Shown here in pieces: positions 8,617-17,885 of a DNA stretch of 64,000 nt (the first letter of the stretch is position 1; every line of letters starts with the position of its first letter). The stretch comes from Fibrobacterota bacterium. GTDB lineage: Bacteria; Fibrobacterota; Chitinivibrionia; Chitinivibrionales; Chitinispirillaceae. Below the pieces are notes generated by a model. It was not told where the DNA came from. It did no database searches and worked only from the letters and a program-made list of their open reading frames with translations. The translations under genes were made by a program, and so were the position numbers. The DNA lies in assembly GCA_023459055.1 (NCBI GenBank), contig JAEWVR010000035.1:62001-126000 (forward strand), in the 5' to 3' direction.

Positions 8617-11244
8617 ATGGGTCAAAATGCCGGATTAAAAAATCGCTGGCTGACAGTCGTTGCCATGATCATCACTGGAATTCTCACTGGAGTTCAGTGT
8701 ATTTTCGGACTGAGTATTACATCATATACTAAAGACACCGATGGTATTACCTGTGTATGCAATACCGGTGTTATGAAAGTACAGATCTGTAAAGCAGACA
8801 TTATTCGGGTCGCCTATGCACCAAAAACAACCATTCCAGCACGTCTTATTCCGATAGTCAACAAAAAATGGGATACACCTACGTTTACAGAATCAGAGTC
8901 AGATGGCGTAATTACACTGCAAACGGGTAAGCTGAAAGTAACAATTAATAAAACAGACGCAAACGTTACTTATGCAACAACAGGTGATGAAGTAATTCTA
9001 TCGGAGTATAATAAGAAAATGACAGCTGCCACGGTTGAAGGTGTCAGTACAAATACAATCACTGCTGAATTTAATTCTCCTGCAACAGAAGGGTTGTACG
9101 GTCTTGGACAACATGAGAAAGGTATCGTTAACTACAAGGGGCAGGTACAGGTACTGGATCAGGATTATGGATCACATGCGACTGCAACTCCCGTTCTGGT
9201 ATCATCAAATGGGTATGGCATCTTCTGGGATAATTATGCAAAAACCACATTTTCAGGAAATATTTCCGGTAATACACGCTATTCGTTTGTTTCAGAATGT
9301 GGTGATCTCATTGATTATTACTTCTTCTATGGCCCTGAAATAGATGATGTCATTGCGAATTATCGTACTGCTACAGGAAGTGTACCGATGTTTCCAAAGT
9401 GGGCATATGGTCTTATTCAGTCAAAAGACAGATATCAGTCACAAAAGGAAATGCTTGCTGTCAAGGACGGTTACCGGAACAATAAAATTCCATTAGACTG
9501 TATTGTTCAGGACTGGCACTACTGGGATGGTGTCGGCAAGCAGGGGTGTTATTGTTTCAATACCGGTTATACTGATGTCAAAGGTATGCTTAATTCACTA
9601 AAAGCCGCGAATCTTCATACGACCATTTCAATATGGAGTGAAGTTGAGCAGGGATCATCGATGTATACAAAACTTGACAACATGGGTGCCCTTTGGCCAT
9701 CATCGGGCACGACCAGATTCATTGATGCCTATCATTCTGAAGCGCGTGAAACATTTTGGGATGCGATTTATGGTGCATTTTTTAATCCTGCGGTTCAGGG
9801 GTGGGATGGGTGGTGGCTTGACAATGACGAACCGTTTCCATATCCGGACAATTTCAACAGGCGTACACTTACAACCGCAATGGGCAAGGGTGTTTTGTAT
9901 TATAACACCTATACATTCATGATGACTGAAATGGGTTATACAAACTGGAGAAGAGATGTTCCTGATAAACGCTGTTTCATTCTTCACAGAGCATGTTTTG
10001 CGGGCCAGCAGCGTCATAGTGCTGTAAACTGGAACAATGATATCAACTGCACCTGGGAAGCATACAAAAACTCTGTTCCGTCCGGTCTTAATTCAACAAT
10101 AACCGGTATTCCATACTGGTGTACCGATATCGGTGGATATTGGGGTGTAAATGCAGACTTTACGACTGCAAGTAACAGGGAACTTATGACTCGGTGGTTT
10201 CAGTATGGAGCTTTCCTTCCGGTATTTCGTATTCATGGAAATATGAAAGCCGGTCAGGGAAAAGAGTTGTATTCGTCAACATGGGATGCGACAACAAAAG
10301 CAAACCTGCTTATCATGGACAAGCTTCGTTATCGATTGATGCCCTATATCTATTCACTGGCATGGATGACCACCAACCAGTCATATACTCCAATGCGTCA
10401 TCTGATCATGGATTTCAGATCTGATGATAAAGTTATGAATATCGGAAATCAGTATATGTATGGTCCGGCGTTTATGGTCAGTCCGGTCACCACTGAAGGA
10501 GCTACTTCTCGTTCTGTATATTTACCTGATGGTAAATGGTATGATTTCTGGACAGGGGCAACGGTCAATGGAGGTGCAACAATAAATGCTGCCGCACCGC
10601 TTTCGCAAATTCCACTGTTTATCAGGGCTGGTTCTGTTATTCCTATGGGACCTGATATACAATATGCGAATGAACGTTCTGATACTATAGAACTTCGCAT
10701 ATATCCGGGTGCTGATGGATCTTTTTCGATTTATGAAGACGAAGGGGATTCCTACAATTATGAAAACGGAACGTATGCCACAATTCCTGTTATGTATCTT
10801 GATGAATCACAAAAGGTAATTATCGGGGCTCGCAACGGTAGCTTTACAGGAATGGATAGCAGGAAAGTTTTCAATATCGTTTTTGTCAAAAACGGACATG
10901 GTACCGGTATCGGTAAGACTGATAAACCTGATGTTCAGTTGGTTTATAATGGTACACAGACATCAACGGATATGATTGGAGTTATTGCCGGTAACGGGAA
11001 AACACATTTTGAACAGGCAAAATATACATCAGGGACAATCAGGAGTTGTGTAAGGTTACCTGTTTCACTTCATGGGAAAACAATTGATGTTAACGTTTTC
11101 AATACATCAGGACGGCTTGTTGGAAAAACAATTCTCAACAGACAAGTCGCTATCGACCTGCAGAAACAGTTCGGTTTGCCTGCCGGTTTTTATATTGTCA
11201 AAGCTGCGGCAATAAAAAAAGATCCTGAAAGTTTTAGTAAATAG
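8617..11244 (+). CDS. Secreted glycoside hydrolase family 31 (alpha-glucosidase/alpha-xylosidase type)
   Basis: The ATG at 8617 is preferred because AGAGGAG lies 7 bp upstream; the protein is then 875 aa. A signal peptide or N-terminal anchor covers about residues 8-34. An N-terminal beta-sandwich (DUF4968-like) follows, containing GLYGLGQHEKG. The GH31 barrel includes FPKWAYGLIQSKDRY. Nucleophile motif WWLDNDEP lies near residue 405, and the region RACFAGQQRHSAVNWNNDI should carry the acid/base Asp. IPYWCTDIGGYWG and FQYGAFLPVFRIHG are also typical. A DUF5110-like sandwich (YPGADGSFSIYEDEGDSY) and a C-terminal FlgD/T9SS-type tail (NVFNTSGRL, GLPAGFYIVKAA) close it. Retaining alpha-glycosidase activity is expected; alpha-glucoside versus alpha-xyloside specificity cannot be decided by eye. 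Confidence 0.92.
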   Translation: MGQNAGLKNRWLTVVAMIITGILTGVQCIFGLSITSYTKDTDGITCVCNTGVMKVQICKADIIRVAYAPKTTIPARLIPIVNKKWDTPTFTESESDGVITLQTGKLKVTINKTDANVTYATTGDEVILSEYNKKMTAATVEGVSTNTITAEFNSPATEGLYGLGQHEKGIVNYKGQVQVLDQDYGSHATATPVLVSSNGYGIFWDNYAKTTFSGNISGNTRYSFVSECGDLIDYYFFYGPEIDDVIANYRTATGSVPMFPKWAYGLIQSKDRYQSQKEMLAVKDGYRNNKIPLDCIVQDWHYWDGVGKQGCYCFNTGYTDVKGMLNSLKAANLHTTISIWSEVEQGSSMYTKLDNMGALWPSSGTTRFIDAYHSEARETFWDAIYGAFFNPAVQGWDGWWLDNDEPFPYPDNFNRRTLTTAMGKGVLYYNTYTFMMTEMGYTNWRRDVPDKRCFILHRACFAGQQRHSAVNWNNDINCTWEAYKNSVPSGLNSTITGIPYWCTDIGGYWGVNADFTTASNRELMTRWFQYGAFLPVFRIHGNMKAGQGKELYSSTWDATTKANLLIMDKLRYRLMPYIYSLAWMTTNQSYTPMRHLIMDFRSDDKVMNIGNQYMYGPAFMVSPVTTEGATSRSVYLPDGKWYDFWTGATVNGGATINAAAPLSQIPLFIRAGSVIPMGPDIQYANERSDTIELRIYPGADGSFSIYEDEGDSYNYENGTYATIPVMYLDESQKVIIGARNGSFTGMDSRKVFNIVFVKNGHGTGIGKTDKPDVQLVYNGTQTSTDMIGVIAGNGKTHFEQAKYTSGTIRSCVRLPVSLHGKTIDVNVFNTSGRLVGKTILNRQVAIDLQKQFGLPAGFYIVKAAAIKKDPESFSK

Positions 11245-11292
11245 TAGGGACGTTTGTCAGAAAAACTGGATAAAAACAGTAAACCGGGTAAA

Positions 11293-11318
11293 ACGCCAAT
11301 CCTGTAACGGATTGGCGT
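11293..11318 (-). terminator. Rho-independent terminator downstream of the ohrR-like gene
   Basis: A perfect 10-bp stem (ACGCCAATCC / GGATTGGCGT) with a 6-nt loop lies between convergent genes. On the minus strand the stem is followed by TTTT, so it should end the gpx-ohrR transcript. It may also slow plus-strand readthrough from the GH31 gene, though no T-run follows on that strand. Confidence 0.75.
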
Positions 11319-11340
11319 GTCTCTAGGTAGTCCTGTAAGC

Positions 11341-11796
11341 TCATTTTTCAGACAGGTAAACAATCATTTTCTGTAAAATCGCCTTGAGGTTCATTAAATC
11401 ATCAGAGTTAACCGGGCCGTTCATAAACTCTGCTTTAAGCTGTTGTGGAATGCATAATGCATCCTCCTTGAGTTTTTTTCCTTTTCTGCTTAATTTGACA
11501 ATTACCTTACGCTCATCAGTCGTAGTAGTGCTTCGACTCAGAATACCTTCTGTCTCCATTCGCTTTAAAAGGGGAGTTACAGTGTTTGTATTCAGCAGAA
11601 GCTTTTTGGCTATCTCATTAACGGTCAAACCATCCTTTTCCCACAAAATTAATAACACCAGATACTGTGGATAGGTAATATTTAACTTTTCAAGATGTGG
11701 CTGATATTCCCGTGTTACCAACCGCGATGCAGCATATAGTGGAAAACAGAGCTGATTTCCAAGTTTTAAAAGTTCATCACTGTTATTCATTGCCAT
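11341..11796 (-). CDS. MarR-family regulator, OhrR-like redox sensor
   Basis: A 151-aa winged-helix MarR protein. Near residue 18 the motif LGNQLCFPLYAASRL matches OhrR, where this N-terminal Cys senses organic peroxides. The DNA-binding part is LTVNEIAKKLLLNTNTVTPL, then LKRMETEGIL, with the wing in RSTTTTDERKVIVKLS. In known OhrR proteins, Cys oxidation releases DNA and derepresses a peroxidase gene. Here it follows the glutathione peroxidase gene by 9 bp in one operon, so control of that operon is likely (inference). A second Cys (ALCIPQQL, near residue 109) might give a two-Cys mechanism. An AAAGG element precedes the ATG. Confidence 0.9.
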   Translation of the reverse strand: MAMNNSDELLKLGNQLCFPLYAASRLVTREYQPHLEKLNITYPQYLVLLILWEKDGLTVNEIAKKLLLNTNTVTPLLKRMETEGILSRSTTTTDERKVIVKLSRKGKKLKEDALCIPQQLKAEFMNGPVNSDDLMNLKAILQKMIVYLSEK

Positions 11797-11805
11797 TTAC
11801 CTTTT

Positions 11806-12285
11806 TTAAGAAAGCATCCGACTGACATATCGATCAATTTTTTCAGGCGTGTCAGTTGGCGCAAATCGTTTTAAAGGATTTCCACTGGAATCGATAAGAA
11901 ATTTTGTAAAATTCCATTTAATTTCTGAAGTAAGAAATCCAGGTAACTTTTTCTTTAAAAATTTATATAATGGGTGTGCCTCCGGACCATTAACATCAAT
12001 TTTTGAAAACATCTGAAAGGTTACTCCATAATTTAAAGAACAGGTTTCAGAAATAGAGGTTGCATCACCAGGTTCCTGATTGGCGAACTGATTGCAGGGA
12101 AAACCCAATACAACTAATCCCTTTTCTTTGTATTTCTGATAGAGTTCCTCAAGCCCTTTAAACTGTGGAGAAAGACCACACTTACTTGCAGTATTAACTA
12201 CGAGTACTGTTTTTCCCCGATATATATCCATGGATACGGTTTTTCCCTGAAGTGTTACAGCAGTGAATTCATAAAAGTTGCTCAT
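11806..12285 (-). CDS. Glutathione peroxidase family thiol peroxidase (Cys form)
   Basis: A 159-aa cytoplasmic peroxidase. The peroxidatic Cys is in NTASKCGLSPQF, with Cys in place of selenocysteine. The remaining active-site tetrad is visible as Gln in GFPCNQF and Trp/Asn in KWNFTKF. Such bacterial enzymes usually take electrons from thioredoxin rather than glutathione, which is family knowledge. No export signal is seen. A strong GGGAGGA lies just before the ATG. It is the first gene of a two-gene operon with the OhrR-like regulator, an arrangement that points to organic or lipid peroxide defence. Confidence 0.95.
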   Translation of the reverse strand: MSNFYEFTAVTLQGKTVSMDIYRGKTVLVVNTASKCGLSPQFKGLEELYQKYKEKGLVVLGFPCNQFANQEPGDATSISETCSLNYGVTFQMFSKIDVNGPEAHPLYKFLKKKLPGFLTSEIKWNFTKFLIDSSGNPLKRFAPTDTPEKIDRYVSRMLS

Positions 12286-12371
12286 ACATCCTCCCGGATA
12301 ATGTTGTATGTTCAGGCCTCATGTAAATAAGAAGATTAGTATAGAGTGCCCTGTTTATAAGCATGCTGATC

Positions 12372-12428
12372 ATATATGTCGCATACGATATGAATATACT
12401 GTTTTTTTATATCGTATGCGACATATAT
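12372..12428. repeat. Perfect 20-bp inverted repeat in a divergent intergenic region
   Basis: The arms at 12372-12391 and 12409-12428 are perfect complements (core GTCGCATACGATAT) around a 17-nt loop that ends in seven Ts. It lies between the gpx-ohrR operon (minus) and the TPR gene (plus), about 90 bp from gpx and 240 bp from the TPR gene. The stem is AT-rich apart from its core, and no gene ends here, so it is unlikely to be a simple terminator. The rest of 12286-12665 is very AT-rich with no supported gene. Confidence 0.8.
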
Positions 12429-12665
12429 TTAAAAAGTAATGATTTTTTTTGTCAAAATTCATTAAACCGGATTACAAATCAGAAGTGTACTGGATCAAAT
12501 AAAGCTGGAAAATTAAAATTATTGTTTCTGTTATTCACATATATTATGATATAACATATATTTACTTGCATGATTGGTTCCTGTCAGAAGAAACTGCTTA
12601 AAAACCGGGTACCAAACAGATTATTACTGGAAATGAATGCGATTGGTTATTAATATATATATCCT

Positions 12666-14783
12666 ATGAGACGTTTTTTCTTAAAAGTATGGTTTGTAAT
12701 AGCAGTAATGCTGACACAGAGTTTTGCTGACAGTCAGCGCTTCATGCTGTTTCCTTTCACTGATGAGCGGCCGGAGATTTTCAATAACTGGGCCCGTTAT
12801 GCAATACCGGAATTGTGCTTTGTAAAGCTTCACCTTGTTCAGAGTGTTGATGTCTGGGATCCACGGGTACTGTTTCAGATCGATTCAAGCGCATACATGA
12901 TGGACAACGATAGTATTCTGATCCGGCATCAGAAACGCTGGAAGTGGGATATCGCAATCGGTGGATCGTTTCAGATTCAAAACGATACAATATATGTACA
13001 GGCAAAAGTGTTATGGGCAACCGGTAAACAGGCAAACCTGAAAACAGAGCAGCATTTTTCATATCCTGTTGAACACATTGAGACGCTGGCAAATCTGCTG
13101 GTTTATAACGCATTGTCAACGGCGAATGTATCTTTGACAAAAGCAGATTCTGTACTTATTGAGAGAAAAATTTTTAATTCTCAGGATGCATTCAGGACAT
13201 GTGTACAGGGACTTGGTTTTGAAATGCACGGGTTGTATGATGCTGCGGTGACTGCCTACAGCAGAGCAGTTGAACTTGATCCTGATTGTGCTTATGCACT
13301 TGCAAATCTTTCAAATCTTTATGAGCGTAGTGGAAATTTTGATGCTGCGATGAGAGGGTTTTCGGGTGTCGCAGAATGTAAGTACAAGGATGATTTTACA
13401 ATAGCACGGGCTGCGAATTTCATGGTTGACAATTTGGTACCGTTACAGGCTGTTCGCTATGTGGACAATTTAAAATCAGCGCTTGAAAAAACGGCTACAG
13501 GTAAACTTGCGATTGGTAAAAGATATATTGTTCAGGGTGAATATCAGCGTGGATTTGCTACCTTGACACAAGCACTTGCAATGGGACAATCGGATCTCGA
13601 GATACAATTTACATTGGGTAATGCGTATCTGCTTGCCGGTGAATATAAAAGAGCGATTGATGTATTTAACGAATTGATAAAGTACCATCCTGACAATCTC
13701 CGGTATTATTCATCACTGGGTGCAGCTTACCGTAATAGTGGAAGCCTGATGGAATCATCGACGATTCTTGAATCTGCGTCAAAAATTGATCCGCTCAATA
13801 CTACGATTTTAATTGACCTCGCACACACATACTTCGATCTGAAGTGGTTTGACCGTGCTCGTCAGCTTTTACAAAAAGTGATTGATATTGATCCCGAACT
13901 CGATATTGCTTACGTAAATCTTGGTGTTGTGTACTGGTTTGAAGGAAATAGGGCTGAATCGCGAAATAGTTTTGAGCGGGCATCACTGGTTCCTGTTTCG
14001 AAAAGGGCATCATGGAATAATCTTGGTAATATTTTCAGTATAGAGGGTAATAACAGAAAAGCAATCCGCGCGTATAATAAAGCCGATAAATCCGGTACTA
14101 AAAATGTAGTTGTGCAGCATAACCTTGCTATCTCATATATTAAAGCCGGTAAATATAAAAAAGCAATTGAACGCTACAATGAATTGCTGCGTCTTGCACC
14201 TGAACGATTTGATATTCGTTTACAGGTCGCTCAGTTGACAGAAAAGGCCGGGCGCTACGATGAGGCTGAGACACATTACCGTAAGATGCTCGAAATATAC
14301 CCCTATCATCGCGAGGCGATCTATAAGTATATCAGGGTGCTTGAAAGGAATAAAAGGATAAAGGAGGCAGTTAAACCAGTAGAGCTTTATCTTGAAAATT
14401 ACCCCACTGACAAGGATATGATGGTACAGCTTTGTGAAGTGTACTACAAAATGGAATGGTATGAAGTGGCAATTATGAAATACAATTTTATCATACGTGA
14501 TTTTCCTGACGCAGAGGACGGCTATCTTGGTGTGGCAAGATGCATGTATGATATGATAAAACTCAAAAATGCGTCCAATTATGATGATGCAATTTATGCT
14601 TTAAAACAGGCAAGTGAACACGCTCCAAATAATTATCTTCCGGATATGATGGCCGGTGATCTTTATTTTGAATATAAAAAATATAGCGAATTGGCAGTAG
14701 AGCACTATAATAAGGCAATGTCAAGAACAGATGACGAAAAAATAAAAAAGATGATCAAATCAAGAATGGCAAAAGTCAAGTAA
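12666..14783 (+). CDS. Secreted TPR-repeat protein
   Basis: A 705-aa protein with a signal peptide (MRRFFLKVWFVIAVMLTQSF, cleavage after FA-DS). Residues about 25-150 form a beta-rich domain (MLFPFTDERPEIFNNWARYA, VRFQIDSS-like strands, IAIGGSFQIQNDTIYVQAKV) that resembles the lipoprotein/FlgO-type fold which often precedes TPRs. From about residue 175 to the end run many TPR units (AVTAYSRAVELDPDCAYALA, AYRNSGSLMESSTILESASK, LAISYIKAGKYKKAIERYNE). It begins a plus-strand run with two more giant secreted proteins, 18 bp and then an ATGA overlap apart. It likely scaffolds an envelope complex; no enzyme motif is seen. No Shine-Dalgarno is evident. Confidence 0.82.
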   Translation: MRRFFLKVWFVIAVMLTQSFADSQRFMLFPFTDERPEIFNNWARYAIPELCFVKLHLVQSVDVWDPRVLFQIDSSAYMMDNDSILIRHQKRWKWDIAIGGSFQIQNDTIYVQAKVLWATGKQANLKTEQHFSYPVEHIETLANLLVYNALSTANVSLTKADSVLIERKIFNSQDAFRTCVQGLGFEMHGLYDAAVTAYSRAVELDPDCAYALANLSNLYERSGNFDAAMRGFSGVAECKYKDDFTIARAANFMVDNLVPLQAVRYVDNLKSALEKTATGKLAIGKRYIVQGEYQRGFATLTQALAMGQSDLEIQFTLGNAYLLAGEYKRAIDVFNELIKYHPDNLRYYSSLGAAYRNSGSLMESSTILESASKIDPLNTTILIDLAHTYFDLKWFDRARQLLQKVIDIDPELDIAYVNLGVVYWFEGNRAESRNSFERASLVPVSKRASWNNLGNIFSIEGNNRKAIRAYNKADKSGTKNVVVQHNLAISYIKAGKYKKAIERYNELLRLAPERFDIRLQVAQLTEKAGRYDEAETHYRKMLEIYPYHREAIYKYIRVLERNKRIKEAVKPVELYLENYPTDKDMMVQLCEVYYKMEWYEVAIMKYNFIIRDFPDAEDGYLGVARCMYDMIKLKNASNYDDAIYALKQASEHAPNNYLPDMMAGDLYFEYKKYSELAVEHYNKAMSRTDDEKIKKMIKSRMAKVK

Positions 14784-14801
14784 CCACAGGTATAAGTATA
14801 A

Positions 14802-17800
14802 ATGTATTGCAACAATAGATTGGTGCGCAAAGTTATAATAATTATTTTGTCAATAACTGCTTTGACAATTCCAGCTTTTGCTGACGGGAATACTATTAAA
14901 GATACTGTTCCTTCATGGCTTGACACAATTGCGCCTGTAGTCAAGGCTGATCCATCAAGTCGGATGCATTCGTCAATGTTTTATATACAATTGACAACAA
15001 ACGAACGGGCGCAGATATGGTATGGCATTAATACTCCCGATTCTATGAACGTGTATACCAGCCCGCTCTATATATCAAAAGATGGTGAATATAATCTGTA
15101 TTATTATGCAGAGGATGACTTTGCAAATAAAAGCAAAATTACGTCAATCCAGTATGTTCTGGACCAGCGGCCTCCATCACTCTCCATAACGCCCAACTCA
15201 GGATTGTATCCATCAGGGACTGTCGTGCGGCTTAAAACTGATGAAAAGTGCAGATTCCTTCTTCTGAAAACACCCGGAGATACAATCGGAACAGTAATTA
15301 CTGATTCAATACCTCTTAAAAAAGAACTTTCCGGGTATATAGCAGCAATTGACAGGTGCGGTAACAGGAACGTTTCTGAATATGTAAAGTATCTGGTTGA
15401 TACTGCAAAAGTCGTACCGGTTATCAGCCCCAATGAAGGTGTTTACAAGCTGGGACAAAAAATCAGTTTTAGTAATGATGAAGCGATTGATGTTTTCTAT
15501 TCATTTGATCCGGTACAGCCGGCAGAGTGGTTTATAAAGTATAATAAACCGGTGAATCTTCCTTATGGAACTACTGTTGTAAGATTTTATGGAAAAAACA
15601 GAGCTGGAACAAGTTCAGAAATATTCAGGGCTAAATTTACAATTGATACAATAGCTCCTAAGATCGTCTCGCGGATCGGCAAAGGTCCTGATGCTGATAC
15701 GGTTATTCTATCAACCCGGGATCAGTCGGAAATCAGATATGAAATTAACAGAATCAGTGTCAATAAAGAAAGCCCTTTGTATCGTGGACCGATTGTCATA
15801 GCACACAGGGGCAAGGCTATCGTTCGTGCCAGCGCACGGGATGATGCTGGTAATGAATCGGAAATGTTCAAATGGGAGGGGAAATGGGATATGAAACCTC
15901 CTGTAATACAAGTGTCAAGCAATGGTGGATCATTTACAAAACAACAAAAAGTGTTTGTTACAGCCAATGAACCGGTCAGGGTATTTTATACGCTTGATGG
16001 ATCAGAAGTGACTCAATCGTCGTTACTCTACAATGCCGGCGAAGGTATCCAGATTTCCCGGGAAGACAGTACGCGACTGAGGATAATTGCCTACGATCTT
16101 GCAGATAATGCATCAGTGGAAAAAGTGATACCCTTTTTTATTGACTCAAAACCTCCCAGGGTACGTGTTCGTATAAATGGCAGTATGCAGGAGGGAAAAT
16201 TTCTTGTCTCACTTATTGCCGATGAGGAATCAAAAATTTATTACGAAACAGGTGGTGCAGAACCATCATATTCTTCCAGCCTGTATGCCGGTCCGTTCAC
16301 TATCACGACCGGAACCGTTCTGAAATATTTCGCAGTTGACAAAATCGGTAACGTGTCAAAGGTACTTGTTATGGATGAACTTGTCAGGCCACGTGTTGAG
16401 GCGGTACCGAATGGCGGGTTATACAATAAAAAACTCAAAATTCACTTTGCGACAAATACCGGGGGAACCGTGTATTGGAGGCTGCTTCCCGATACACTGT
16501 TTAAGCCGCTTTCTGATACAATTGTCCTTGATGAAGAAGGGGTATATAGTCTTGAATACTATATTGAAAGTAAAGAGGGGCTGAGTAGTCCCTTACGAAG
16601 GAATGAATATACAATTGACTGGACTGCACCATTTGTGCAAATCAGTATTAAAAAAGGGGTAAATGATTCGGTAATTGTCTTTTTTGATGCATCCGAGAAT
16701 ACATCAATTTATTACACTATCGATGGATCAAATCCACTATACAGTCAGACTACAAAAACGGCAGGTAATAAATTTCTTCAGTCAAAAGACCGTATCGTTG
16801 TACCACGCACTAAAGACTCACGGCTTGCATTTTACGCAGAAGACATTGCACGTAATCAAAGTGCAGTCTCAATTCTTGACGTAATGAGTCCGAAGGCTGT
16901 TCCGAATGTTCCCGCCGGAAGTAATAAACTATATGACCGGATATTGTCAATATCACTCAATACTCCTGACCAGTCAATCATCTATTACAGTCGTCATGGT
17001 AACACCCCGACATCAGACAGTACTGTGTATACGGAACCAATTACTCTGATTCAGTCTGATACCATCCTTGCGTTTGTTGTTGATGCATCCGGATACAAAG
17101 GGCAGGTTGATACGTTCGTTTATAACATTGATCTTCCGCCAATACCGCAATTCAGGATTGTATCCGATTCGCTTGCAGCAGGTAAAACGATAGCCTTTGA
17201 TGCAAGTGAGTCAATTGACAAAGAGACACCATTTAACAGGTTGCAATTCAGATGGGATTTTGATGGTGATAGTACCTATGATACGGAAAAAGGAAATCTT
17301 TCGAAAGTAACCCATATTTATCCCAAAGCCGGAAATTATTCAGTAACGCTTGAGATAACAGACTTGAATAAACGCATTGCAACTGTTTCAAAAATTATTG
17401 CGATTAGTGCCATTTGCCCGTCGGACATGATATCGGTAAACAAAAAAGATGGTAATAATTTTTGTATTGACAAATACGAATGGCCAAATGTTGAAAATGA
17501 AACACCTCAAACCGGTGTTTCATGGGTTGAGGCAAAGATGTCATGCATTGATGCCGGAAAGAGGCTTTGTACTGCAGAAGAATGGGAAACCGCGTGTCGT
17601 GGAATTCATAAATCAGTCTATCCGTATGGAAATAAATATATTTCTCAGAAATGTGCGACAGAAGGAAAGACTGTTTACAAATCGGGCAGTTTTAAAAATT
17701 GTAACAATTTTAATGTTGATGATATGACCGGGAATGTCTGGGAGTGGGTTGAGGATAAACATGGTGATTATCCATTGATGTATGGGGGAACGTATACGTA

Positions 17801-17885
17801 CGCCAAGGATGCTCACTGTGGATTGTCTACTGAGGGAAATGTCGCATCCAGGTCAGCGGAAACAGGGTTCAGATGTTGCAAATGA
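14802..17885 (+). CDS. Secreted protein with chitobiase-C-terminal-like repeats, PKD domain and FGE-fold domain
   Basis: A 1027-aa protein. The signal region is VRKVIIIILSITALTIPAFA; a TTG at 14820 is an alternative start. Eight or so repeats of about 80-90 aa follow (DTIAPVV..., FYTLDGSEVTQSSLLYNAGE, YYTIDGSNPLYSQ, YYSRHGNTPTSDSTVYTEPI), matching the CHB_HEX_C/FN3-like beta domains in which xxYTxDGSxPTxxSxxY is diagnostic. Near residues 785-868 is a PKD domain (FDASESIDKETPF, WDFDGDSTYDT, HIYPKAGNYSVTLEI). Residues about 872-1027 are an FGE/SUMF1-type fold (FCIDKYEWPN, SWVEAKMSCIDAGKRLCTAE, EWETACRG, DMTGNVWEWVED, GFRCCK). The paired Cys of true formylglycine-generating enzyme are not obvious, so this is probably a structural or binding fold. 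Translationally coupled to the next gene. Confidence 0.85.
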   Translation: MYCNNRLVRKVIIIILSITALTIPAFADGNTIKDTVPSWLDTIAPVVKADPSSRMHSSMFYIQLTTNERAQIWYGINTPDSMNVYTSPLYISKDGEYNLYYYAEDDFANKSKITSIQYVLDQRPPSLSITPNSGLYPSGTVVRLKTDEKCRFLLLKTPGDTIGTVITDSIPLKKELSGYIAAIDRCGNRNVSEYVKYLVDTAKVVPVISPNEGVYKLGQKISFSNDEAIDVFYSFDPVQPAEWFIKYNKPVNLPYGTTVVRFYGKNRAGTSSEIFRAKFTIDTIAPKIVSRIGKGPDADTVILSTRDQSEIRYEINRISVNKESPLYRGPIVIAHRGKAIVRASARDDAGNESEMFKWEGKWDMKPPVIQVSSNGGSFTKQQKVFVTANEPVRVFYTLDGSEVTQSSLLYNAGEGIQISREDSTRLRIIAYDLADNASVEKVIPFFIDSKPPRVRVRINGSMQEGKFLVSLIADEESKIYYETGGAEPSYSSSLYAGPFTITTGTVLKYFAVDKIGNVSKVLVMDELVRPRVEAVPNGGLYNKKLKIHFATNTGGTVYWRLLPDTLFKPLSDTIVLDEEGVYSLEYYIESKEGLSSPLRRNEYTIDWTAPFVQISIKKGVNDSVIVFFDASENTSIYYTIDGSNPLYSQTTKTAGNKFLQSKDRIVVPRTKDSRLAFYAEDIARNQSAVSILDVMSPKAVPNVPAGSNKLYDRILSISLNTPDQSIIYYSRHGNTPTSDSTVYTEPITLIQSDTILAFVVDASGYKGQVDTFVYNIDLPPIPQFRIVSDSLAAGKTIAFDASESIDKETPFNRLQFRWDFDGDSTYDTEKGNLSKVTHIYPKAGNYSVTLEITDLNKRIATVSKIIAISAICPSDMISVNKKDGNNFCIDKYEWPNVENETPQTGVSWVEAKMSCIDAGKRLCTAEEWETACRGIHKSVYPYGNKYISQKCATEGKTVYKSGSFKNCNNFNVDDMTGNVWEWVEDKHGDYPLMYGGTYTYAKDAHCGLSTEGNVASRSAETGFRCCK

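Noticed and set aside
12372..12428. A dif/Xer recombination site
   Set aside because: Arms of 20 bp around a 17-nt loop do not match the 11-6-11 layout of dif.
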